DNA of 64,000 nucleotides from Streptomyces sp. ISL-43. Its GTDB lineage: Bacteria; Actinomycetota; Actinomycetes; Streptomycetales; Streptomycetaceae. A program made the position numbers and the translations under genes. The notes under the pieces are model-generated. The model had not been told where the DNA came from, ran no database searches, and saw only the letters and a program-made list of their open reading frames with translations. The DNA lies in NCBI RefSeq assembly GCF_018614195.1, contig NZ_JAGGOT010000071.1:62001-126000 (forward strand), written 5' to 3'. This document shows positions 44,947-53,784 of the stretch, one piece after another (position 1 is the stretch's first letter; every line of letters starts with the position of its first letter).

Positions 44947-46578
44947 GTGACCAGTGCCGTGAACGCCGCCCCCTCCCTCCACCCCAAGGAACAGCCCGAC
45001 GTCAGTGTCATCGTCGACGCGCTGAACTCCGTGAACCAGGTCGGTGCCTGCCTCGACTCGGTGCTGGCCCAGTGCGAGGACGGACTGCGCGTCGAGGTGC
45101 TCGCCTTCGACCGCGGATCCGAGGACGGCACCCGGGAGACCCTGCGGCAATGGGCCGCCCAGCACCCCGCGCTGGTGCGCTTCGCCGCGCTTGCGCCGTC
45201 CGATTCCCCCGCCGAGGGCCGCAACTTCGGCATCGAGCAGTCCACCGGCCGCCACCTGTTCTTCCTCGGCGGCACCGACCAGCTCGCGCCGGGCGCCCTC
45301 AAGCGGATGGTGCGCAGTGCCGACGAGGACGACGCGGACGTGGTGCTCGGCAAGGTGGAGGGCCTCGACGGACAGAAGGTCGGCTCCTCCATGTTCGTCC
45401 GCGACTCCGCCGACGCCGACCTCTACACCTCGCGCGTGTACTGGTCGCTGAGCGCCGACAAGCTGTTCCGCCGCACCCTCGTGGAGCGCTGTTTCCTGCG
45501 CTTCCCCGCCGACTGGCGGCTCGGCGAGGACCAGGTCTTCACCGCCCTCGCCTACCTCTACGCCGACCGGGTCGCCGTCGTCGCCGACATGGTCTGCGTC
45601 AAGCAGGCCAAGCGGGTCGCCGGGGTCAACACGTCCCGGTACGCCGGCTCGCTCGCCGAGCGGATGGCACTCACCCGGCAGCTGATCGCCATGGTCGCCG
45701 AACGCGTCCCACCGGGCCCTGCCCGCGACCACCTGATGGCCCGCCACTTCGAGGTCGAACTCGCCAAGGCCACCGGGGCCGCCTACCGTGCCTGCGAAGA
45801 CCCCGAGTCGCGCTGGCGCGCGATGTCCGAATGCCGTGACCTGCTGGAGGCGTACGCCACCCCCGCGGTGTTCCTGAAGCTGCCCCGCCCGCTCTCGGTC
45901 CGCCTGGAACTGATCAGGCAGGGCCGGTTCGCCGAGGCCGAGCGGCTGATCTCCTTCGAACTCGACAGGGAGAAGGCCGAGCTCCTCATCGAGGGGGGCC
46001 GGGTCTTCCGCAGGTTCCCCTTCTTCCGCGACCCCGAGGTCGGCCTGCCCGACGAGTTCTTCGAGATCACCCACACCTTGCGGGCCAAGCACCGGCTGAA
46101 CAGGCTCAGCTGGAGCGGCACGACGCTCAATGTCGGGGGCCACGGATACATCGAGCAGCTCCCCACCCGGGCGCCGGGCCTCAAGGTGGTCCTGCGCGAG
46201 CGCAGGACCGGGGCCGAGCACCGCTTCCGCGTGTACAGCACCCCCTCACCGAAGCTGAACGCCGCCACCAAGATGGAGCGCGGAGGGGCGGGCTTCGAGG
46301 CGCGCCTCGACCTCTCCGGGGCCGACGGCTACCACCCCATCACCCCCGGCCTGTGGGACATGTACCTCTACGTCTGCTACCAGGGGGTGGGCAAGGAGGT
46401 CCGGTTCGGCGGCGTGCGCGCCGCGGCCGTCCTGGACCAGACCCGCCAGGGCATCGTCGTCGCTCCGCTCGACGCGACGGGCCTGGAGACGGTGGCGCAC
46501 CTGTACGCCACGAAGGCCGGCAACCTGACCGTCGAGGTCTCCTCCCGCCGCCCGCTGCCGACCGGCGACGGCCGGTAG
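44947..46578 (+). CDS. Divergent family-2 glycosyltransferase
   Basis: The 543-residue protein has an N-terminal GT-A domain (about residues 18-235): DVSVIVDALNSVNQVGACLDSVL, VLAFDRGSEDGTRETL, EGRNFGIEQSTGRHLFFLGG and ADWRLGEDQVFTALAYL. The usual DxDD reads GGTDQ, but the late E-D (GEDQ) is present. The C-terminal half (about 300-543) is beta-rich and resembles the appended domains of wall-teichoic-acid glycosyltransferases of the TarS/TarP type. It probably adds sugar to the polymer backbone. GTG 44947 is used; a second GTG at 44959 is possible. It closes the operon that begins with the TagF-like gene. Confidence 0.8.
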   Translation: MTSAVNAAPSLHPKEQPDVSVIVDALNSVNQVGACLDSVLAQCEDGLRVEVLAFDRGSEDGTRETLRQWAAQHPALVRFAALAPSDSPAEGRNFGIEQSTGRHLFFLGGTDQLAPGALKRMVRSADEDDADVVLGKVEGLDGQKVGSSMFVRDSADADLYTSRVYWSLSADKLFRRTLVERCFLRFPADWRLGEDQVFTALAYLYADRVAVVADMVCVKQAKRVAGVNTSRYAGSLAERMALTRQLIAMVAERVPPGPARDHLMARHFEVELAKATGAAYRACEDPESRWRAMSECRDLLEAYATPAVFLKLPRPLSVRLELIRQGRFAEAERLISFELDREKAELLIEGGRVFRRFPFFRDPEVGLPDEFFEITHTLRAKHRLNRLSWSGTTLNVGGHGYIEQLPTRAPGLKVVLRERRTGAEHRFRVYSTPSPKLNAATKMERGGAGFEARLDLSGADGYHPITPGLWDMYLYVCYQGVGKEVRFGGVRAAAVLDQTRQGIVVAPLDATGLETVAHLYATKAGNLTVEVSSRRPLPTGDGR

Positions 46579-46649
46579 GAGGCCGGCCACATGTGACCGT
46601 GCGGGCGCCGGCGCGAGCCCCGGTGGGCCTTGCCGGTCACGGCGCCAGG

Positions 46650-47708
46650 TCACACCTGGCGGAACGCGTGCACCGTGAGCGTCCGGTCGCCGGACTCGCC
46701 CACGGCGAAGCCCGCGCACAGCCGGGGCTGGTCGGTCACCTGGACCGCGAGGCCCTCGGGCTCCCGGTGCGCGAGCCCGCTCGCGGCGTACACCCGCGCC
46801 CGGCCGGCCGTCTCCCCGGTCCTCAGGTCTATCGCGCTCAGCCGCGTGTTGCCTTTGGAGGAGGGCGGGTTGCGGCCGTCCTCGTCGGTGTACGCGGTAC
46901 CGGCCAGCTGGTAGACGTGGTCGCCGAAGAGGGTGCAGCCCTGGAAGGTCTCCGAGGCCTTGCGGCCCACCTGCCGCACCGCGTGCAGCTCCTGGTACCG
47001 CCCGGCCACGAACTCGTCCCTGCGGTAGACGGAGTACCACTGCTGGGCGGGCTTGCCCGTGGTCCAGTAGGACACCATGACCCGGTCGCCCACCAGGTCG
47101 AGGACGGGCTGGTTCGCGACGGACCCGGGGGAGGGGCGGTGGTGCCGGACCGAGGGGTCGTCGCTGTCGAGGGTGGTGCCCGCCTTGAACGGCACCCGGG
47201 CCACGGCCCGGCCGTAGCCCGTCTTGGGGTCGGCATCCGACTCGGTCCACAGCCACACACCGGACCGGGTCGGTTCGACCCCGATCGACACGCCGTGCCC
47301 GAAGCCGCGCAGGTACATGTACTCCGTCTTGCCGTTGCCGCTCACGGGGACCCGGGTGACGCACAGGTCCCCGTTGACGGAGCGCTCGGCGCTCGTCAAC
47401 TGGTCGGGCTCGTCGTCCAGCCACAGCCCGCCCTGGACGATCTGTACCGCGTACAGGTCGCCGCGGGTGTCGTCGAAGGCGAAGGACTGCACCACGGTGG
47501 TGTTCATGAGCGCGGTGGGGGCCAGCAACTGCTGGTCGGTGCTCGTGTCGAAGACACCCACCACGGGCGTGGAGGGGGGCTCAGGACCGAGGTCCTGCTC
47601 GCGGGAGGCCCCGGACAGCCGGCCGGTGAGCAGGCCACCGGCCAGGGCGACGCCGGCGGCGCCACCACCGATGAGCATGGTCCGGCGCGAGATGTTGAGC
47701 TGAGCCAC
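46650..47708 (-). CDS. Tat-exported TagC-like beta-propeller protein
   Basis: The 352-residue protein has a twin-arginine signal (NISRRTMLIGGGAAGVALAGG) and a single beta-propeller domain like phage P68 receptor-binding protein / TagC (VQSFAFDDTRGDLYAVQIVQGG, LRGFGHGVSIGVEPTRSGVWLWTE, TFQGCTLFGDHVYQLAGTAY). Phage P68 RBP binds wall teichoic acid; TagC-like proteins occur beside teichoic acid genes. An exported polymer-binding role is likely. It converges with the glycosyltransferase gene. Its promoter region contains a 14-bp direct repeat, and the fadBA terminator lies between it and fadB. Confidence 0.65.
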   Translation of the reverse strand: MAQLNISRRTMLIGGGAAGVALAGGLLTGRLSGASREQDLGPEPPSTPVVGVFDTSTDQQLLAPTALMNTTVVQSFAFDDTRGDLYAVQIVQGGLWLDDEPDQLTSAERSVNGDLCVTRVPVSGNGKTEYMYLRGFGHGVSIGVEPTRSGVWLWTESDADPKTGYGRAVARVPFKAGTTLDSDDPSVRHHRPSPGSVANQPVLDLVGDRVMVSYWTTGKPAQQWYSVYRRDEFVAGRYQELHAVRQVGRKASETFQGCTLFGDHVYQLAGTAYTDEDGRNPPSSKGNTRLSAIDLRTGETAGRARVYAASGLAHREPEGLAVQVTDQPRLCAGFAVGESGDRTLTVHAFRQV

Positions 47709-47756
47709 CGAACGCTTCCCGCCTTGTTCTTCTCACCGCGAGGCCGTACACAAAAT

Positions 47757-47791
47757 GAACATTCTTTGACGAACATTCTTTCACGAAAGAA
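47757..47791. repeat. Direct repeat and palindrome in the TagC-like promoter
   Basis: GAACATTCTTT(GAC/CAC) is repeated directly (47757-47770, 47771-47784). TTCTTTC-AC-GAAAGAA (47776-47791) is an overlapping inverted repeat. It lies 49-83 bp upstream of the start, so it is a possible activator or repressor site. Confidence 0.6.
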
Positions 47792-47830
47792 CGACTGCCC
47801 GTCCGTGGAGGTTCCACGGACGGGCAGTCG
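47792..47830. terminator. fadBA terminator
   Basis: A perfect 17-bp stem with loop AGGTT ends 27 bp beyond the fadB stop. Confidence 0.85.
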
Positions 47831-47857
47831 GATGCGCCGTGACGAGGCGCCGGAGTA

Positions 47858-49987
47858 TCAGGCGGGAATGCTCGCCAGGCCCGGGGCCAGGAACTTCTTC
47901 CCGTTCACCCGCTCGGAGACGCCCTCGCGGTCCAGGTACGGCGTGACGCCGCCCAGGTGGAAGGGCCAGCCGGCGCCCGTGATGAGGCAGAGGTCGATGT
48001 CCTGGGCCTCGGCCACGACACCCTCCTCCAGCATCAGGCCGATCTCCTGCGCCACCGCGTCCAGGACGCGGTCGCGGACCTGCTCCTCGGTCAGGACGAC
48101 ATCGCCCTGGACGAGAAGGGCGGCGACCTCGGGGTCCAGCTCCGGCTTGCCGGAGTCGTACTTGTAGAAGCCGCGCTTGCCGGCCTTGACGACGGCAGCC
48201 AGGTTCGGCGAGACGGTGAAGCGCTCCGGGAAGGCGCGGTTCAGGGTCTCGGACACGTGCAGGCCGATCGCCGGGCCGACGAGTTCCAGCAGCACCAGCG
48301 GGGACATCGGCAGGCCGAGCGGCTCGATGGCCTTCTCGGCGGTGACCACCGGGGTGCCCTCGTCGATGACGTTCTGGATCTCGCCCATGAAGCGGGTCAG
48401 GATGCGGTTCACGACGAACGCCGGGGCGTCCTTGGTGAGGACCGCGGTCTTCTTCAGCTTCCGCGCGACACCGAAGGCCGTGGCCAGCGAGGCGTCGTCG
48501 GTCTGCTCACCGCGGACGATCTCCAGCAGCGGGAGGATCGCGACCGGGTTGAAGAAGTGGAAGCCGACCACGCGCTCCGGGTGCTGGAGCTTGGAGGCCA
48601 TCTCGGAGACCGACAGCGAGGAGGTGTTGGTGGCGAGGATCGCGTGCGCCGGGGCGACCGCCTCGACCTCCGCGAACACCTTCTGCTTGACGGACATCTC
48701 CTCGAACACGGCCTCGATGATGAAGTCCGCGTCCGCGAAGCCCTCGGCCTTGTCCAGGACACCCGTCACCAGGGCGGTCAGGCGGTTGGCCTTGTCCTGG
48801 TTGATGCGGCCCTTGCCGAGCAGCTTCTGGATCTCGGCGTGGACGTAGCCCACACCCTTGTCCACGCGCTCCTGGTCGATGTCGGTGAGGACCACCGGCA
48901 CCTCCAGGCGGCGCAGGAACAGCAGCGCCAGCTGCGAGGCCATCAGGCCCGCGCCGACGACGCCGACCTTGGTGACCGGGCGCGCCAGGGACTTGTCCGG
49001 GGCGCCGGCGGGGCGCTTGGCACGCTTCTGCACCAGGTTGAAGGCGTAGATGCCGGAGCGCAGTTCGCCGCCCATGATGAGGTCGGCCAGGGCCGTGTCC
49101 TCGGCGTCGAAGCCCTTCTGCAGGTCGCCGTCCTTGGCCGCCTCGATGATCTCCAGCGCGCGGTAGGCGGCCGGGGCCGCGCCGTGCACCTTGGAGTCCG
49201 CGATGAAGCGGCCGCGGGCGACCGCCGCGTCCCAGGCCTCGCCGCGGTCGACCTCGGCGCGTACGACCTCGGTCTCGCCCTTCAGCACGCGGGCGGTCCA
49301 CAGGAGCGACTGCTCCAGGAAGTCCGCACCCTCGAACAGCGCGTCGGCGATGCCGAGTTCGAAGACCTGCTTGCCCTTGAGCTGGCGGTTCTGGTTCAGC
49401 GAGTTCTCGATGATCACCGAGACCGCGCGGTCCGCGCCGATCAGGTTCGGCAGCAGGGCGCAGCCGCCCCAGCCGGGAACCAGGCCGAGGAAGACCTCGG
49501 GCAGGGAGAAGGCCGGGATGGCCTTGGAGACGGTGCGGTAGGTGCAGTGCAGACCGACCTCGACACCGCCGCCCATCGCCGCGCCGTTGTAGTAGGCGAA
49601 GGTGGGGACCGCCAGCGCCGCGAGGCGCTTGAAGACGTCGTGGCCGCCCTTGCCGATGGCGAGCGCCTCGTCGTGCTTCTTCAGCAGCTCGACGCCCTTG
49701 AGGTCGGCGCCGACCGCGAAGATGAACGGCTTGCCGGTCAGGCCCGCACCGACGATGGAGCCCGCGATGGCCTCCTGCTCGACCTGGTCGATCGCCGCGT
49801 TCAGGTTGGCGAGGGACTGCGGGCCGAAGGTGGTCGGCTTGGTGTGGTCCAGGCCGTTGTCCAGCGTGATGAGCGCGAAGCGCCCGGCGCCGAAGGGCAG
49901 GTCCAGGTGGCGGACGAGCGCGCGCGTGACGACCTCGTCCGGGAACAGCTCGGCCGCGCCCTTCAGGAGTTCAGTGGTGGTGCTCAC
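47858..49987 (-). CDS. fadB: Fatty-acid oxidation multifunctional enzyme, enoyl-CoA hydratase / 3-hydroxyacyl-CoA dehydrogenase
   Basis: The 709-residue enzyme performs the middle steps of beta-oxidation. The N-terminal crotonase domain (about residues 15-230) has AVGADLKGVELL and AMGGGVEVGLHC. The C-terminal dehydrogenase (about 325-700) has the NAD motif VGVVGAGLMASQ, catalytic-type VVGFHFFNPV (His) and EKAIEPLGLPMSP. GTG 49987 overlaps the thiolase stop by 4 bp, so the genes are coupled. Both belong to a standard fadB-fadA operon, in the order A then B here. Long-chain acyl-CoAs are the likely substrates. Confidence 0.93.
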   Translation of the reverse strand: MSTTTELLKGAAELFPDEVVTRALVRHLDLPFGAGRFALITLDNGLDHTKPTTFGPQSLANLNAAIDQVEQEAIAGSIVGAGLTGKPFIFAVGADLKGVELLKKHDEALAIGKGGHDVFKRLAALAVPTFAYYNGAAMGGGVEVGLHCTYRTVSKAIPAFSLPEVFLGLVPGWGGCALLPNLIGADRAVSVIIENSLNQNRQLKGKQVFELGIADALFEGADFLEQSLLWTARVLKGETEVVRAEVDRGEAWDAAVARGRFIADSKVHGAAPAAYRALEIIEAAKDGDLQKGFDAEDTALADLIMGGELRSGIYAFNLVQKRAKRPAGAPDKSLARPVTKVGVVGAGLMASQLALLFLRRLEVPVVLTDIDQERVDKGVGYVHAEIQKLLGKGRINQDKANRLTALVTGVLDKAEGFADADFIIEAVFEEMSVKQKVFAEVEAVAPAHAILATNTSSLSVSEMASKLQHPERVVGFHFFNPVAILPLLEIVRGEQTDDASLATAFGVARKLKKTAVLTKDAPAFVVNRILTRFMGEIQNVIDEGTPVVTAEKAIEPLGLPMSPLVLLELVGPAIGLHVSETLNRAFPERFTVSPNLAAVVKAGKRGFYKYDSGKPELDPEVAALLVQGDVVLTEEQVRDRVLDAVAQEIGLMLEEGVVAEAQDIDLCLITGAGWPFHLGGVTPYLDREGVSERVNGKKFLAPGLASIPA

Positions 49988-51210
49988 TTGCTGTCTCCCT
50001 CGGCGGTGAAGTTCGGGTTCTCCCAGACGACCGTGGCGCCCATGCCGAAGCCGACGCACATGGTGGTCAGGCCGTAGCGGACCTCCGGCTGCTCCTCGAA
50101 CTGGCGGGCCAGCTGAGTCATCAGGCGGACGCCGGAGGAGGCCAGCGGGTGGCCGAAGGCGATGGCCCCGCCGTACTGGTTGACGCGGGCGTCGTCGTCG
50201 GCGATGCCGTAGTGCTCCAGGAACGCGAGGACCTGGACCGCGAAGGCCTCGTTGACCTCGAAGAGGCCTATGTCGTCGATCGTCAGACCGGCCTGCGCGA
50301 GGGCCTTCTCGGTGGCCGGGATCGGGCCGTAGCCCATGACCTCCGGCTCGACACCCGCGAAGGAGTACGAGACCAGGCGCATCTTGACCGGGAGGTTGTT
50401 CTCCCGGGCGAAGTCCTCGGACGCGATGATCGCGGCGGTGGCACCGTCGTTGAGACCGGCGGCGTTGCCCGCGGTGACGTTGCCGTGGACCCGGAACGGG
50501 GTCTTGAGGCCCGCCAGGTTCTCCAGGGTGGTCCCCGGACGCATCGGCTCGTCGGCGGTGACCAGGCCCCAGCCCGTCTCGCCCGCCGCCTCGTTGTTGT
50601 TGCGCACCGAGATCGGCACCAGGTCCTGCTGGATCTTGCCGTCGGCGTACGCCTTGGCGGCCTTCTCCTGCGAGCGCACGGCGTACTCGTCGGCGCGGAG
50701 CTTGGTGATCGTCGGGTACCGGTCGTGCAGGTTCTCGGCGGTCATGCCCATGAACAGGGCGGACTCGTCGACCAGTTTCTCGGAGACGAAGCGCGGGTTC
50801 GGGTCGACGCCCTCGCCCATGGGGTGGCGGCCCATGTGCTCGACACCGCCGGCGAGGGCGACGTCGTACGCACCGAAGGCCACGCCGCCCGCGACGGCGG
50901 TCACGGCGGTGAGCGCGCCGGCGCACATGCGGTCGATGGAGTACCCGGGGACGGACTGCGGGAGCCCGGCGAGGATTCCGGCCGTGCGGCCGAGGGTCAG
51001 ACCCTGGTCACCGATCTGCGTGGTGGCGGCGATGGCCACCTCGTCGATCTTCGCGGGGTCCAGGTCCGGGTTGCGGCGCAGCAGCTCCCGGATCGCCTTG
51101 ACGACGAGATCGTCGGCGCGGGTCTCGTTGTAGATGCCCTTCGGGCCCGCCTTGCCGAACGGGGTGCGGACGCCGTCGACGAAGACGACGTCCCTGACGG
51201 TACGAGGCAC
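49984..51210 (-). CDS. fadA: Acetyl-CoA acyltransferase (thiolase)
   Basis: The 408-residue thiolase catalyses the last beta-oxidation step. Catalytic residues are the nucleophile Cys in SIDRMCAGAL (about C96), the His of GGAIAFGHPLASSG, the NEAFA motif (FEVNEAFAVQVLAF) and a second Cys in TTMCVGFGMG. GTG 51210 is chosen because GGAGGAG lies 7 bases upstream; an ATG-open frame begins ten codons earlier. The stop overlaps the fadB start. The promoter lies in 51211-51434, where I see no other gene. Confidence 0.93.
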   Translation of the reverse strand: MPRTVRDVVFVDGVRTPFGKAGPKGIYNETRADDLVVKAIRELLRRNPDLDPAKIDEVAIAATTQIGDQGLTLGRTAGILAGLPQSVPGYSIDRMCAGALTAVTAVAGGVAFGAYDVALAGGVEHMGRHPMGEGVDPNPRFVSEKLVDESALFMGMTAENLHDRYPTITKLRADEYAVRSQEKAAKAYADGKIQQDLVPISVRNNNEAAGETGWGLVTADEPMRPGTTLENLAGLKTPFRVHGNVTAGNAAGLNDGATAAIIASEDFARENNLPVKMRLVSYSFAGVEPEVMGYGPIPATEKALAQAGLTIDDIGLFEVNEAFAVQVLAFLEHYGIADDDARVNQYGGAIAFGHPLASSGVRLMTQLARQFEEQPEVRYGLTTMCVGFGMGATVVWENPNFTAEGDSK

Positions 51211-51434
51211 GTTGGCTCTCCTCCAGGTGCGGGTGTGCACTGCTGCGCGGGGGCGTGCCCATTACTGAGCGCCCGCTCACCTCTCCATGCTACTTGCCGG
51301 TAACCGGCATGCACAGCCCCCCCGGGAGGAGCGGCGAAGGTCACACTCCGCCGCCCCCGGGGTGACGGGCCCGGGCGCCCCCGGGAAACGGCGCGAAGGC
51401 GGGTACGGCCCGGATCCGTTGCCCCCGGATCTCA

Positions 51435-52196
51435 CTAGCCGCGCAGGGCCCGTCGGCTCGACCGGGGTGTGGCGGTGGTGGCGGGCGGGGCGGCGCTCAT
51501 GGCGGCCGCCATGGGGGACGAGGCGCGGACCGTGTCCCCCACGAAGGCGCGGCGGCGGACGCCCAGGGTGCGCAGGGCCGGGCCGTGGTCCACGGCGACC
51601 ATCGCGGCCGCGCCGGCGAGCAGGGCCCGCCACGCCAGGGCCGCCGCCCGGCGAGCGGGGGCGGGCAGGGGTCCCAGCGCCTCGCGCAGGCGCAGGCAGT
51701 GGAAGGGGACGTGGCGCTCCTCGTCGGCCAGGATCCGGCGCGCGACCTCCGAGGCCAGCGGATCGGCGGCCCCGTCCCGCACCGCCTGGTAGTACCGCAG
51801 GGCCACCGCCTCCGCGACCATCAGCACCAGCAGTTCCACCCGCAGTCCCAGCAGCCTGCGCAGCCCGACGAAAGCGGTATCGCTCCAGTGGCGGGCCAGG
51901 GTCCCCGCGCCCCCGGCGTCCAGCAGGAGCGCCAGCAGTCGTACGTGGTTCTGCTCCTCCGCCACGAAGAGCCGTACCGCCCGCGCGTACACCGGATCAC
52001 CCGCCCGGTCGGCCTTGCCGATCAGCGCGGAGCCGTCCCCGTCCTCCCCGACCTGGAACCGCTGCAGGCTGCGGACCAGCTCGGCCGGGAGTGCGGCGCC
52101 CCCGCTCCAGTCCGGATCGCCACGCTCCGCCCGCCGCTCGCGCTCGGCCTCGAAGTCGGCCACCCACTCCTCGTAACCCCACCCATGTTTGATCAC
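51435..52196 (-). CDS. Ferritin-like domain protein
   Basis: This 253-residue helical protein has a pair of carboxylate motifs in a ferritin-like four-helix bundle: VAEEQNHVRLLALLLDAGG (about residues 77-95), then a helix with VAEAVALRYYQAVRDGA (Glu), and LADEERHVPFHCLRLREA. Two ExxH-type motifs (EEQNH, DEERH) suggest a diiron site. The N-terminus (VIKHGWGYEEWVADFEAERE) is typical of a Streptomyces branch of this group. The function is unknown; some relatives are oxygenases or demethylases. The start is uncertain (GTG 52196 or TTG 52202). A palindromic operator candidate lies just upstream. Confidence 0.75.
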   Translation of the reverse strand: MIKHGWGYEEWVADFEAERERRAERGDPDWSGGAALPAELVRSLQRFQVGEDGDGSALIGKADRAGDPVYARAVRLFVAEEQNHVRLLALLLDAGGAGTLARHWSDTAFVGLRRLLGLRVELLVLMVAEAVALRYYQAVRDGAADPLASEVARRILADEERHVPFHCLRLREALGPLPAPARRAAALAWRALLAGAAAMVAVDHGPALRTLGVRRRAFVGDTVRASSPMAAAMSAAPPATTATPRSSRRALRG

Positions 52197-52214
52197 GTTC
52201 AAAAGTTACTGGTC

Positions 52215-52230
52215 TTTGAGCGCGTTCAAA
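52215..52230. promoter_or_regulatory. TetR-type operator candidate upstream of the ferritin-like gene
   Basis: TTTGA-GCGCGT-TCAAA is a pseudopalindrome, and CGTTCAAAAG recurs directly 28 bp away (52196-52205). The form suits a TetR-family operator such as those on lipid genes. No regulator gene is adjacent. Confidence 0.4.
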
Positions 52231-52264
52231 AGAGGCACGGGGTGGCCGTAGCGGAACCGGGACA

Positions 52265-52306
52265 CGGCAGAGCCCCCCGGCCGTAGGGGGCCGGGGGGCT
52301 CTGCCG
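52265..52306. terminator. RNase D gene terminator
   Basis: A perfect 18-bp stem (arms start CGGCAGAGCC) with a 6-base loop lies 17 bp after the rnd stop. Confidence 0.85.
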
Positions 52307-52322
52307 CGAAACGCGCGGCGCG

Positions 52323-53651
52323 TCAGTCGGTCGTGGGCTCGGGCTCGGGTTCGGGTTCGGGTTCGGGCTCGGGCGGGGTCGTGGCCAGCGCCGCGACCAG
52401 CGCCGCCGACACCTGTTCGATCTGCCACGGGCGGGCCCCGTAGCCGGCCAGGGCCTCGGCCACCGCGTCGGCCTCCAACCGCTGCGGCGGCTCCCAGCAC
52501 AGCCGGCGGACCGTGTCGGGGGCGATCAGGTTCTCCTGGGGCAGGTTCAGCCCCTCCGCCAGCGCCGACACCGCCGTCCGGGCCGCCGCCAGGCGCGCCG
52601 CCGCCTCCGGGTCCTTGTCCGCCCAGGAACGCGGCGGCGGCGGACCGGCCGGGGTCGCCCCCGGCTGCGGCAGCTCGCTCTCGGGCAGGGCCTTCGCCCG
52701 CTCCACGGCGGCCATCCACTGGTCCAGCTGGCGCCGGCCCATGCGCTGCCCGTAGCCGGGCAGGGCGGAGAGGGCCTGCGCGTTCAGCGGCATGGCGAGC
52801 GCGGCCTCGACGATCGCGGCGTCACCCAGCACCTTGCCCGGCGACACGTCACGTCGCTGCGCGATCCGGTCGCGGGACTCCCACAGCTCCCGCACGACGG
52901 CCATCTGCCGGCGCCGGCGCACCTTGTGCATGCCGGACGTACGGCGCCACGGGTCCTTGCGGGGCGGCGCGGGCGGGGCGGCGGCGATGGCGTCGAACTC
53001 CTGATGGGCCCATTCCAGCTTGCCCTGCCGGTCCAGCTCCTTCTCCAGCGCGTCGCGCAGGTCCACGAGCAGCTCCACGTCGAGCGCGGCGTAGCGCAGC
53101 CACGGCTCGGGGAGCGGCCGGGTGGACCAGTCGACGGCGGAGTGGCCCTTCTCCAGCACGTAGCCGAGGACGCCCTCGACCATCGCGCCCAGTCCGACCC
53201 GGGGGAACCCGGCGAGGCGTCCGGCGAGCTCGGTGTCGAAGAGGGAGGTGGGCGTCATGCCTATTTCGCGCAGGCACGGAAGGTCCTGAGTGGCGGCGTG
53301 CAGGATCCACTCGGTGCCGGACAGGGCCTCGCCCAGCGAGGAGAGGTCGGGGCAGCCCACCGGGTCGATCAGCGCGGAGCCCGCGCCCTCGCGGCGCAGC
53401 TGCACGAGGTAGGCGCGCTGCCCGTAGCGGTAGCCGGAGGCGCGCTCGGCGTCCACGGCGACGGGCCCGGTGCCCGCGGCGAAGGCCGCGACCACTTCGG
53501 CGAGCGCGTCGGCGTCGGCGACCACCGGAGGGATGCCCTCACGGGGTTCGATCAAGGGGACGGGCAGCCCGTCGGACGAAACCTCGTCGTCCGGGGGGCC
53601 GCCCCCGGTGGTGGTGCGCAGGCCTGCTGCGGTTTCTTGGGCGTCGGTCAC
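52323..53651 (-). CDS. rnd: Ribonuclease D-like 3'-5' exonuclease with HRDC domain
   Basis: The 442-residue protein has a DEDDy exonuclease (about residues 45-215): VAVDAERASGYRYG (D, E), ILHAATQDLPCLREIG (D) and the Y-x3-D motif LRYAALDVELL. An HRDC domain (about 240-315) follows, with RRRRQMAVVRELWESRDR. RNase D trims tRNA and other small RNA 3' ends. The C-terminal tail is unusual: Glu-Pro repeats encoded by six copies of a 6-bp unit (52335-52370), which may vary in length. The gene sits next to whiI as in S. coelicolor. Confidence 0.9.
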   Translation of the reverse strand: MTDAQETAAGLRTTTGGGPPDDEVSSDGLPVPLIEPREGIPPVVADADALAEVVAAFAAGTGPVAVDAERASGYRYGQRAYLVQLRREGAGSALIDPVGCPDLSSLGEALSGTEWILHAATQDLPCLREIGMTPTSLFDTELAGRLAGFPRVGLGAMVEGVLGYVLEKGHSAVDWSTRPLPEPWLRYAALDVELLVDLRDALEKELDRQGKLEWAHQEFDAIAAAPPAPPRKDPWRRTSGMHKVRRRRQMAVVRELWESRDRIAQRRDVSPGKVLGDAAIVEAALAMPLNAQALSALPGYGQRMGRRQLDQWMAAVERAKALPESELPQPGATPAGPPPPRSWADKDPEAAARLAAARTAVSALAEGLNLPQENLIAPDTVRRLCWEPPQRLEADAVAEALAGYGARPWQIEQVSAALVAALATTPPEPEPEPEPEPEPTTD

Positions 53652-53676
53652 CGCTCAAGGGTATCCGTGGATACGA

Positions 53677-53712
53677 CGCGCCCGTCGCCGGAACGTTCCG
53701 GCGACGGGCGCG
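53677..53712. terminator. whiI terminator
   Basis: A perfect palindrome of 36 bp (18-bp half-sites, CGCGCCCG...) lies between rnd and whiI, 73 bp after the whiI stop. Confidence 0.8.
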
Positions 53713-53784
53713 AAGGGGAAGGTCGGACGTTTCCCCGGGTTCCCCGGTTGTCGGCCCGGGGTCTACCGGGCGGTATCGGCGGGG

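Noticed and set aside
47757..47784. PHO box for PhoP
   Set aside because: The repeat spacing is 14 bp and the core is not GTTCACC, whereas PHO boxes use 11-bp units.
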